The notes under the pieces were generated by a model that was not told the origin of the DNA, did no database searches, and worked only from the letters and a program-made list of their open reading frames with translations. This document shows, piece by piece, positions 1-7,879 of a DNA stretch of 9,119 bases; position 1 is the first letter of the stretch; every line of letters begins with the position of its first letter. This stretch comes from Candidatus Adiutrix sp. (lineage in GTDB: Bacteria > Desulfobacterota > Desulfarculia > Adiutricales > Adiutricaceae): the NCBI GenBank assembly GCA_031286085.1, contig JAITUX010000155.1:1-9119 (forward strand). Reading direction: 5' to 3'. A program made the position numbers and the translations under genes.

Positions 1-13
1 TTGGAGACGAGAC

Positions 14-1570
<1,557 letters not shown>

Positions 1571-1574
1571 AAAA

Positions 1575-1593
1575 CCGCGGCCGGCCGCCGCGG
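1575..1593 (+). terminator. possible weak hairpin after leuA
   Basis: A 7-bp perfect stem (CCGCGGC / GCCGCGG) with a 5-nt loop begins five bases after the leuA stop and is preceded by four A residues. No T-run follows, so it does not meet the usual intrinsic-terminator pattern. It could slow transcription or protect the mRNA 3' end. This is seen in the sequence; any function is inferred. Confidence 0.3.
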
Positions 1594-1676
1594 GCTGACA
1601 TATTGATTTCAAGCGGGCCAAGCCGCGCCAAGCCGCGCCTTCGCCCGCGGGACCGAATTGCCATAAAGCCAGATAA

Positions 1677-1699
1677 GGCCGATTCCAAATGGAACGGCC
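1677..1699. promoter_or_regulatory. imperfect dyad in the amt leader
   Basis: GGCCG / CGGCC outer arms enclose TTCCA / TGGAA inner arms, with one unpaired A on the left side and a 2-nt centre. The dyad lies about 95 nt upstream of the amt-PII start. It could be an operator for the ammonium transporter gene or a hairpin ending leuA transcription. I found no convincing sigma-54 (GG-N10-GC) or sigma-70 promoter in 1571-1792. A tandem duplication of CCAAGCCGCG lies just upstream at 1618-1637. Confidence 0.3.
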
Positions 1700-1792
1700 A
1701 TTAGGAAACGTTTATTCAATGGGGATTAAAAGACCGTTGATGTTTCCTTAAAACGTCTGGCGAAACTTTAACCCCTAAAGGAGGTTTTTTTC

Positions 1793-3481
1793 ATGGATCC
1801 GTCACAGGTTTTTTCGTCAGTTGACACACTATGGGTTCTCCTCGCCGCCGCGCTGGTCTTCTTCATGCAGGCCGGCTTCGCGATGGTGGAGACCGGTTTC
1901 ACCCGCGCCAAGAACGCCGGCAACATCATCATGAAGAACCTGATGGATTTTTCCATCGGCACCGTGGTGTTCTGGCTGGTCGGCTTCGGCCTCATGTTCG
2001 CCGGAGAGGCCAAGTTCATCGGTCAGCTGGACTTCATGGTCCAGGGGAATTACGACAGCAGCTTCCCCACCTACGCCTTTCTCATCTTCCAGACGGTGTT
2101 CTGCGCCACGGCCGCGACCATCGTCTCGGGCGCCATGGCCGAGCGGACCAAGTTCTCGGCCTACTGCGCCTACAGCCTGTTGATCAGCGCCCTCATCTAC
2201 CCCATATCGGGGCACTGGGCCTGGGGCGGCGGCTGGCTCTCGCAGATGGGCTTCCACGATTTCGCCGGCTCCACCGTGGTCCACATGGTGGGCGGCGTCG
2301 CGGCCCTGGTCGGCGCCAAGATAGTCGGCCCGCGTATCGGCAAGTATTCCAAGACAGGTGAATCCCGCGCCATTCCCGGGCACAGCCTGACCCTGGGGGC
2401 CCTGGGCGTCTTCATCCTGTGGTTCGCCTGGTTCGGCTTCAACGGCGGCTCCACGGTCTCCATGACGGGCGACGATAACATCGTGGCGGCGGGCAAGATC
2501 TTCGTCACCACGAACCTCGCGGCGGCCATGGGGGCCGTCGGCACTATGATCATCACCTGGCTCCGGTATAAGAGGCCGGACGTCTCCATGACCTTAAACG
2601 GCGCCCTGGGGGGCCTGGTGGCCATCACCGCCGGCTGCGACATGGTCTCGCCGTTCGGGGCCTTCTGCATAGGCCTCGCCGCGGCGGTCATGATCGTCTT
2701 CGGCGTGGAGTTCATCGACAAGGTCCTTAAAATCGACGACCCCGTGGGCGCCATAGGCGTGCACGGGCTCTGCGGCGCCCTGGGCACCGTCCTGACCGGC
2801 GTCTTCGCCCTTGAGGGCGGCGCGCTCTACGGCGGGGGCTTCGGCTTCCTGGGCGTCCAGGCCATAGGGGTCGTCTCGGTGGCCGCCTGGGTCGCGGTGA
2901 CCATGGCCATCGTCTTCCTGATCATCAAAAACACCATCGGGCTCCGCGTTTCGAAGACCGAGGAAATCGCGGGGCTGGACGTCACGGAACACGGGCTGAC
3001 CAGCAGCTACGCGGACTTCATGACCAACGCGCCGGCCGGCGCGGATTTCCGTCCCGCCGCGGGCGGGGACGCCCCGGTTCCGCCGGAAAAAGCCGTGCCC
3101 GTCAAGAACACTTCGCGCCCCGGCGCCAAGATGACCAAGGCGGTCATCATCACCAACCAGGACAAGTTCGACGGCCTGAAGCTGGCCTTGGACAAAATCG
3201 GCATCACCGGCCTGACCGTGACGCAGGTGCTGGGCTACGGCATGCAGCGGGGCGCCCCGGAATACTACCGCGGCGTCCAGTTGGAGACGGTGCTCCTGCC
3301 CAAGGTGAAGCTGGAAATCGTCATCTGCAAGATCCCGACCGACGTGCTGGTCAACACGGTCAAGAAGGCCCTTTATACCGGCAAGGTCGGGGACGGGAAA
3401 ATATTCATCTATGACGTCGAAAACGTCATCAAGGTCCGCACCGGCGAGGAAGGCTACGACGCCCTGCAGGACGAGGACTGA
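1793..3481 (+). CDS. amt: ammonium channel fused to a C-terminal PII domain (Amt-GlnK fusion)
   Basis: Residues 1 to about 405 form an Amt/Mep/Rh ammonium channel of about 11 membrane helices. Visible marks are the helix-rich start (LLAAALVFFMQAGFAMVETG), GAMAERTKFSAY, the twin pore histidines H164 (in VVHMVGG) and H324 (in GVHGLCG), and FGFNGGS at 214-220. The usual Amt cytoplasmic tail follows (GLDVTEHGLTSSYADF). After a Pro/Ala-rich linker, residues 447-562 form a complete PII domain that aligns with E. coli GlnB without gaps through the T-loop (residue n+446). It keeps GITG, Q39, Y46, LPK and TGKVGDGKIF. In standard cells GlnK is a separate trimer that plugs AmtB when nitrogen is ample; here the sensor is covalently attached, one per channel subunit. 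The uridylylated Y51 is Leu497. A strong AAAGGAGG site at 1777-1784, 8 nt before ATG, sets the start. The gene appears monocistronic, ending at a hairpin. Confidence 0.95.
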   Translation: MDPSQVFSSVDTLWVLLAAALVFFMQAGFAMVETGFTRAKNAGNIIMKNLMDFSIGTVVFWLVGFGLMFAGEAKFIGQLDFMVQGNYDSSFPTYAFLIFQTVFCATAATIVSGAMAERTKFSAYCAYSLLISALIYPISGHWAWGGGWLSQMGFHDFAGSTVVHMVGGVAALVGAKIVGPRIGKYSKTGESRAIPGHSLTLGALGVFILWFAWFGFNGGSTVSMTGDDNIVAAGKIFVTTNLAAAMGAVGTMIITWLRYKRPDVSMTLNGALGGLVAITAGCDMVSPFGAFCIGLAAAVMIVFGVEFIDKVLKIDDPVGAIGVHGLCGALGTVLTGVFALEGGALYGGGFGFLGVQAIGVVSVAAWVAVTMAIVFLIIKNTIGLRVSKTEEIAGLDVTEHGLTSSYADFMTNAPAGADFRPAAGGDAPVPPEKAVPVKNTSRPGAKMTKAVIITNQDKFDGLKLALDKIGITGLTVTQVLGYGMQRGAPEYYRGVQLETVLLPKVKLEIVICKIPTDVLVNTVKKALYTGKVGDGKIFIYDVENVIKVRTGEEGYDALQDED

Positions 3482-3494
3482 CCACCACCCGGCG

Positions 3495-3522
3495 GGGTGC
3501 GGGGCCGGAAGGCCCCGCACCC
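3495..3522. terminator. bidirectional hairpin between convergent amt-PII and phzF-like genes
   Basis: A perfect 12-bp stem (GGGTGCGGGGCC / GGCCCCGCACCC) closes a GGAA loop, a GNRA-type tetraloop in plus-strand RNA. It starts 13 nt after the amt stop and abuts the last base of the minus-strand gene's stop codon. The plus side is followed only by an A/T-rich stretch (TCAATCAATCATTATTT) rather than a clean T-run, and the minus side is GC-rich. It is therefore a strong hairpin serving both gene ends, perhaps partly as an mRNA-end stabiliser. Confidence 0.7.
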
Positions 3523-4326
3523 TCAATCAATCATTATTTCGCCGGTCAAATAAAGTTTCACCCGGCCGCCTATATGCACCCGCCCCCCCACATCTTCAAC
3601 CCAAAGCAGCCCGCCGCGCCGGGAAAGCTGGCGGGCGGTCATCTTGGTCCGGCCCAGGCGCTTTGACCAATAGGGAACCATAAGGCAATGCGAGCGGCCG
3701 GTCACCGGGTCTTCGTTGATTCCGGCATTGGGGGCGAAATACCGGGAGACGAAGTCGCAGTCGCGCCCGGGCGCGGTGATTATCACGCCGAAGCTGTTGT
3801 CCGGCATCCCCGCCTCGGCCTCCACTTCCTTCAGCGCTTCAAAATCGGGCCGCAGGTCGCGGACCTCCTCCTCGGACTCAAGCACGGCCATTATGTCGGC
3901 GGCTTTGTAGGTCTCAAAGCGGCCGGTTCCGAAAGCCTTGGCCAGGGCCGGGTAGTTCGGGGCCGGCTCGGCCGGCCAGGCCGGGAAGTCCATCCAAAGC
4001 CGGTCCCCTTCCCCCCGGGTGACGGTCAAGACTCCGCTCAGGGTCGAAAAGCGCAAATCCGAGGCGGCGGTCTCCACAAATTCAAACAGCACGAAAGCCC
4101 CGCCCATGGTGGCATGGCCGCAAAGGTCTATTTCCAGGGTCGGGGTGAACCAGCGCAAATCGTAACCGCCGTCTCTCTTGACCAGAAAGGCCGTTTCGGA
4201 GAGGTTGTTCTCGGCGGCTATGCTTTGGAGCGTTTCGTCGGCCGGCCAGGAATCCAGAAGGCAGACGCCGGCCGGGTTCCCGCCGAAAAGGCGGTCGGTG
4301 AACACGTCCACGACATGGTATTTCAC
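3523..4326 (-). CDS. PhzF-family epimerase/isomerase-like protein
   Basis: This 267-residue protein has the hallmarks of the PhzF family (diaminopimelate-epimerase fold, two similar halves). It opens VDVFTDRLFGGNPAGV, then has NLSETAF with E44 at the position of the catalytic glutamate of PhzF, then a TPTLEIDLCGHAT segment. The second half carries EDPVTGRSHC and ends with RVHIGGRVKLYLTGE. Family members are cytoplasmic; most, including E. coli YddE, have no known substrate, so phenazine synthesis should not be assumed and no phenazine genes are nearby. In the second-half motif the usual DPVTGSxH has Arg in place of the first small residue (GRSH). The frame is open further upstream, but GTG at 4326 is chosen because a strong AAGGAGG site precedes it by 7 nt (4334-4340) and family similarity begins exactly there. 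The gene is transcribed alone, convergent with amt and divergent from ppiD. Confidence 0.88.
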   Translation of the reverse strand: MKYHVVDVFTDRLFGGNPAGVCLLDSWPADETLQSIAAENNLSETAFLVKRDGGYDLRWFTPTLEIDLCGHATMGGAFVLFEFVETAASDLRFSTLSGVLTVTRGEGDRLWMDFPAWPAEPAPNYPALAKAFGTGRFETYKAADIMAVLESEEEVRDLRPDFEALKEVEAEAGMPDNSFGVIITAPGRDCDFVSRYFAPNAGINEDPVTGRSHCLMVPYWSKRLGRTKMTARQLSRRGGLLWVEDVGGRVHIGGRVKLYLTGEIMID

Positions 4327-4356
4327 AGGGCTCCCTCCTTTGGGATTATTCCAGAC

Positions 4357-4365
4357 AGCATACCA
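4357..4365 (-). promoter_or_regulatory. candidate extended -10 promoter for the phzF-like gene
   Basis: On the minus strand TGGTATGCT fits an extended -10 element (TGn plus TATnnT). Transcription would start near 4350, about 24 nt before the GTG and just upstream of the AAGGAGG ribosome site. No good -35 is visible, which extended -10 promoters can tolerate. A GGCGCC-ATA-GGCGCC dyad lies close upstream at 4392-4406. This is pattern recognition only. Confidence 0.4.
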
Positions 4366-4408
4366 GCTTTGCGGGCGGTTAGCCATACCCGGGCGCCATA
4401 GGCGCCTC

Positions 4409-4532
4409 AAATTTCCAGCGACCTGCCGGCCACGGCCACTGAACCAGGGTGCGGGTTTCGCCGCCGGCGGCCCAGGCGACCGCCTGGCCGCCGACCAGGG
4501 GTCCAGGGCCGGAGCCCTGGCCCTGGAAATTT
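4409..4532. repeat. structured intergenic element bounded by 10-bp inverted repeats
   Basis: Perfect arms AAATTTCCAG (4409-4418) and CTGGAAATTT (4523-4532) enclose a GC-rich interior with more dyads. At 4465-4493 a 13-bp stem with one bulged C pairs CGGCGGCCCAGGCG with CGCCTGGCCGCCG over a 2-nt gap. At 4503-4520 CCAGGGC pairs with GCCCTGG over CGGA. The motif ACCAGGG occurs twice (4443-4449 and 4494-4500). The element fills most of the 307-nt gap between the divergent phzF-like and ppiD genes, and no convincing small gene was seen in it. It may be a folded RNA, a miniature repeat element or DNA-level regulatory structure; the sequence alone does not decide. Candidate promoters lie outside it on both sides. 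Confidence 0.55.
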
Positions 4533-4554
4533 CAACTTGCAAAACACTGCTGAT

Positions 4555-4560
4555 TATAAT
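4555..4560 (+). promoter_or_regulatory. candidate -10 box for the ppiD-like gene
   Basis: A perfect TATAAT lies 74 nt before the ppiD ATG in a short A/T-rich stretch just after the structured element. The best -35 candidate is TTCAAC at 4531-4536 (18-nt spacer), a weak match that overlaps the right arm of the inverted repeat. Predicted transcription start is near 4567. The same transcript may continue into ffh, which follows after 12 nt. Confidence 0.45.
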
Positions 4561-4580
4561 ACAAAGAAATATTCGGCTCC

Positions 4581-4599
4581 CGGCCGGGCTGCCCGGCCG
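4581..4599 (+). other. GC hairpin in the ppiD leader
   Basis: CGGCCGGG and CCCGGCCG form an 8-bp perfect stem over a CTG loop, about 35 nt before the start codon and inside the predicted leader RNA. It leaves the ATG outside the stem. A role in translation or mRNA stability is possible but not shown. Confidence 0.4.
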
Positions 4600-4633
4600 T
4601 CCGGCCTCCCTTAAACCCGGATACTATATCATC

Positions 4634-6550
4634 ATGCTGGCCTACATCAGAAAAAACGCCAACAGCGCCGTGGTCTGGTTCATCATCGGGGCCATCGCCC
4701 TGGTCTTCATCTTTTTCGGCCTGGGGCGGCAGCGCGGTTCGGCGGACCTGGTCACGGTCAACGGTGAAGAGGCCGACCTCCAGGAATACCAGGACCTGCT
4801 CAGGGAGGCCCAGTCCCGGCAGCGGCGGGCGGACCAATCCCCGGACGCCGACCAATACGCCCGGGTGGCGGCCCTCCACGAGCAGATCTCCTGGATCCTG
4901 ACCCGGCAGTTCGGCGAAAACTTAGGGCTCCGGCCCAGCCCCCGGGCTCTGCGGGAGACCGTGGCCTCCATCGCGGCCTTCCAGGTTGACGGCCGTTTCA
5001 ACCTGGAACGCTACCAGGCCGCCTTGAAGGCCCAGCGCCGCAGCCCTATCGATTTTGAACGGGAACTCCGGCGGGATATCACCTCGCAGCGGGCTCTCAG
5101 CCTGGTCCAGGGCCTGGCCCGGACCTATCGGCCGGAAATGGCGGAACTCTTCCACCTCCAGGAAGACCGGGTCCGCTTCGACTACCTCTTCCTGGCCGAC
5201 GAGGACGGCCATTGGGATCCCAAGCCCACGGCCGAAGAACTGGAGGCCTATTACGCCGCCCGCCGGGAAAACTGGCGGCGGCCGGCGGAGATGACCGTCC
5301 AGTATGTGGAGATAATCCCGGACGACTACCTGGGCCGGGCCGAACTCACCGAGGCCGAACTGGAGGAATATTACGCCCTGAACCAGGGCCGCTTCCTCAA
5401 GCCGGAAGCTATCCAGGCCCGGCAGATACTCTTCGCTTTCCCCTCCATGAACCCTGAGGAAGCCGAAAGGCAAGCCGCCCTGGCCAAGGCCGAGGCGGCT
5501 AGGGCCCGTCTGGACCAGGGGGCGGATTTCGCGGCCTTGGCCAAGGAGTTGAGCGACGACCGCGGCACGGCCGCCAAAGGCGGGGATATGGGTTTCCTGG
5601 CCCGGGGCTCGACCTTCCCGGAATTGGAGGAAGCCGCCTTCAGCGCCCCCCTGAACGAAGTGATCGGCCCGGTGGCCACCGACGCGGGCTTCCACCTCGT
5701 CCAGGTCACGGCCCGCCGGCCCGCCGCCCCCAGCCCCCTGGCGGAAGTCCGGGATTCACTGGCCGGGGAATTGAAGGTCCTCCGGGCCCGCCGGACAGCG
5801 GTGGATCTCTTGGAAAACCTGTTGGACAGGGCCGAAGTCAACCCCGACCTGGCCGATGCGGCCCAGGGTCTGGGCCTCCGGGCCGCCTTGAGCCGCCCCT
5901 TCACCCCCGACACCGCCCCCGGTTTTTTTGAAAACAATTCCGAGGCCGTCCAAAGGGCCTTCAGCGCCCCTCTGGACCGGGTGGCCCCGCCCTTTGAAGG
6001 CGAGCGGACCCTTTTGCTCTATGTGCCCCGGACGCGCCAGGAAAGCCGCGTCCCTCCCCTGGAAGAGGTGCGCGAAGAGGTGGACCGGGCCTGGAAGCGG
6101 GAAGCCGCGGACGACCTGACCCGGCAACGCCTGGAAAGCTTCCTGCCGGAAATCCGGGCCCAGGGCTGGGAAGCCTATGCCAAGGCCCCGGGCCGCCGTC
6201 TTAAAAGCGGCGCCGGCCCCCTGACCACCCGCTACGCCTTGTCCGGCTCGCCGCCCTTCGAGGGCAGCGAACCCCGGGCCGTGACCGCCCTGGCCTTCTC
6301 CTCCGCCGTGCCCGGCCAGGTTCTGCCGGTTTCCCTGGCCGGCCGGCTGGACGGGCGCCCCGGCCGCTTTCTCCTGCGCCTGGCCGAATACCAGGCGGCC
6401 GACGAAAGCCGCCTGGAAGGGCCCGAAGGCCGGTCCCTGGAATATTTCCTGGCCCTGAACAAGAGCCATCTCCTCATGCAGACCTGGCGGGTGGGGCTCT
6501 ATGAGGCCTCCAAGAACCGCATCGAAATCCCCCCCCGTTTCCTCCAGTAG
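4634..6550 (+). CDS. ppiD: PpiD/SurA-like membrane-anchored peptidyl-prolyl isomerase
   Basis: This 638-residue protein has the layout and length of PpiD, an inner-membrane foldase that helps newly exported proteins fold. A short basic N-terminus (MLAYIRKNANS) leads into one membrane helix at about residues 13-31. A SurA_N-type chaperone region follows (VNGEEADLQEYQDLLREAQ, then FQVDGRFNLERYQAAL near 117 and FERELRRDI). A parvulin (PpiC-type rotamase) domain spans about 261-357, shown by ARQILFAF, DFAALAKELSDD, GGDMGFLARG and GFHLVQV. The remaining C-terminal part is PpiD-like and of uncertain fold. The bulk should face the periplasm. The reading frame is open for 152 codons upstream, but that part is low-complexity translation of the intergenic repeats; the ATG at 4634 begins the typical PpiD start. 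No clear Shine-Dalgarno precedes it. The gene likely shares a transcript with ffh. Confidence 0.88.
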   Translation: MLAYIRKNANSAVVWFIIGAIALVFIFFGLGRQRGSADLVTVNGEEADLQEYQDLLREAQSRQRRADQSPDADQYARVAALHEQISWILTRQFGENLGLRPSPRALRETVASIAAFQVDGRFNLERYQAALKAQRRSPIDFERELRRDITSQRALSLVQGLARTYRPEMAELFHLQEDRVRFDYLFLADEDGHWDPKPTAEELEAYYAARRENWRRPAEMTVQYVEIIPDDYLGRAELTEAELEEYYALNQGRFLKPEAIQARQILFAFPSMNPEEAERQAALAKAEAARARLDQGADFAALAKELSDDRGTAAKGGDMGFLARGSTFPELEEAAFSAPLNEVIGPVATDAGFHLVQVTARRPAAPSPLAEVRDSLAGELKVLRARRTAVDLLENLLDRAEVNPDLADAAQGLGLRAALSRPFTPDTAPGFFENNSEAVQRAFSAPLDRVAPPFEGERTLLLYVPRTRQESRVPPLEEVREEVDRAWKREAADDLTRQRLESFLPEIRAQGWEAYAKAPGRRLKSGAGPLTTRYALSGSPPFEGSEPRAVTALAFSSAVPGQVLPVSLAGRLDGRPGRFLLRLAEYQAADESRLEGPEGRSLEYFLALNKSHLLMQTWRVGLYEASKNRIEIPPRFLQ

Positions 6551-6562
6551 AGACGCCGGAAC

Positions 6563-7879
6563 ATGTTCGACCGTTTAAGCGACAAACTCTCCGCTGTTTT
6601 CCAGAAACTGGCCGGCCGCGGCAAAATAAGCGAAGCCGATCTCAAGAGCACCCTCCGGGAAGTGCGCCTGGCCCTGTTGGAGGCCGACGTCAATTACAAG
6701 GTGGTCAAGGATTTTCTCCAGGCCGTGGAAACCCGGGCCCTGGGGGCCGAAATCCTGGCCAGCCTGACCGCGCCCCAGCAGGTGCTCAAAATCGTCTATG
6801 AGGAACTGCGCGACCTCATGGGCGGCTCGGCCAGCGGCCTGGATTTGGGGGGCCGGCCGCCGGCGCCCATCCTTTTGGTGGGCCTCCAGGGTTCCGGCAA
6901 AACCACCACCGCCGCCAAGCTCGCCTGGCATCTCAAGAAAGGGGGCCGGAAGCCCTACCTGGTTCCGGCCGACGTCCGGCGTCCGGCGGCCATCCTGCAG
7001 TTGACCCGCCTGGGCCAGGAGGCGGAGGTGCCGGTTTTCCCTTCCGCCCAGGATATGAATCCGGTGGACATAGCCGCCCGGGCCCTGGCCGCCGCCGCGG
7101 GCGAAGGCCGCGACGTGGTCATCATAGACACCGCCGGCCGGCTCACCGTCGATGAGGAACTGATGGCCGAACTCGGCCGCCTCAAGGCGGCCGTGACCCC
7201 CCGCGAAATACTCCTGGTGGCCGACGCCATGACCGGCCAGGAAGCGGTGACCATAGCCGAGGCCTTCAACGCCCGCCTGAACCTCACCGGGGTCATTCTC
7301 TCGAAAATGGAGGGCGACGCGCGCGGCGGCGCGGCCATGAGCATCCGGGCCGTGGTGGACCGCCCCCTGAAGTTCGTCGGCACGGGCGAAAAAATCGACG
7401 CCCTGGATATCTTCCACCCCAACCGGGCGGCTTCGACCATCCTGGGCCTGGGGGACCTGGAAAGCCTCATCGACAAGGCCCGGGAAGCCCTGGACGAAGA
7501 GGAAGCCCGGGCCCTGGCCCGCAAAATGCAAAAGGGCGAATTCACCTTGGCCGATTTCCAGGCCCAGATCCGCCAGATCAGGAACATGGGTTCCCTGGAA
7601 AACCTCATGGGCATGATCCCCGGCCTGGGCAAGCTCAAAAAACTCAAGGAAGCCCGGCCCGACGAAAGCGAACTCAGGAAAATCGAGGCCATCATAAATT
7701 CCATGACCTTGGGGGAGAGGGCCAACCACCTCATCATAGACGCCGGCCGCCGCCGCCGCATAGCCAAAGGCAGCGGCACCACGGTGGCCGACGTCAACCA
7801 ACTGCTCAAGAATTTCGCGGAAACCCGCAAAATGATGCAGCGCTTTACCAAGGGGGGATTTAAAAACCTCCTCCGCTGA
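6563..7879 (+). CDS. ffh: signal recognition particle protein Ffh (SRP54 GTPase)
   Basis: Ffh binds 4.5S RNA and signal sequences on ribosomes and delivers them to FtsY at the membrane, using GTP. The 438 residues show the N domain helices (residues 1 to about 90). The G domain follows with the P-loop GLQGSGKTTT at 107-116, DVRRPAA from 137, DTAGRL at 189-194, SKMEGDARGG from 247 and GTGEKIDAL. The methionine-bearing M domain comes after about 320, with MGMIPGLGKLKK and the RNA-binding GRRRRIAKGSGT. Length is close to the family's typical 440-460. Small departures from the common motifs are Arg for Tyr in DVYRPAA, and SKMEGD for TKLDGD. It starts 12 nt after ppiD with only a weak purine site. 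The stop codon lies in the outer arm of the palindrome that follows. Confidence 0.97.
   Translation: MFDRLSDKLSAVFQKLAGRGKISEADLKSTLREVRLALLEADVNYKVVKDFLQAVETRALGAEILASLTAPQQVLKIVYEELRDLMGGSASGLDLGGRPPAPILLVGLQGSGKTTTAAKLAWHLKKGGRKPYLVPADVRRPAAILQLTRLGQEAEVPVFPSAQDMNPVDIAARALAAAAGEGRDVVIIDTAGRLTVDEELMAELGRLKAAVTPREILLVADAMTGQEAVTIAEAFNARLNLTGVILSKMEGDARGGAAMSIRAVVDRPLKFVGTGEKIDALDIFHPNRAASTILGLGDLESLIDKAREALDEEEARALARKMQKGEFTLADFQAQIRQIRNMGSLENLMGMIPGLGKLKKLKEARPDESELRKIEAIINSMTLGERANHLIIDAGRRRRIAKGSGTTVADVNQLLKNFAETRKMMQRFTKGGFKNLLR

Noticed and set aside
1748..1776. A sigma-54 promoter (CTGGC...CTTTA) upstream of amt-PII
   Set aside because: The GG is followed after 10 nt by AC rather than the required GC, and the -12 half does not match.
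2594..3526. A 310-codon minus-strand reading frame opposite amt-PII
   Set aside because: It is a GC-driven shadow of the fusion gene; its predicted residues are rich in H, D, G and R with no recognisable domain, and no ribosome site was seen.
4327..4542. An upstream extension of the phzF-like protein
   Set aside because: Family similarity starts exactly at the GTG at 4326, which has a strong ribosome site; the extra part is low-complexity translation of the repeat element.
4178..4633. An N-terminal extension of 152 codons on the ppiD-like protein
   Set aside because: It translates the phzF-like gene antisense and the intergenic repeats, contains no domain-like sequence, and the typical PpiD start with its membrane helix begins at 4634.
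6575..7801. A 408-codon minus-strand reading frame opposite ffh
   Set aside because: It mirrors ffh codons (repetitive G, H, Q, A composition) and has no family resemblance, while ffh on the other strand is certain.
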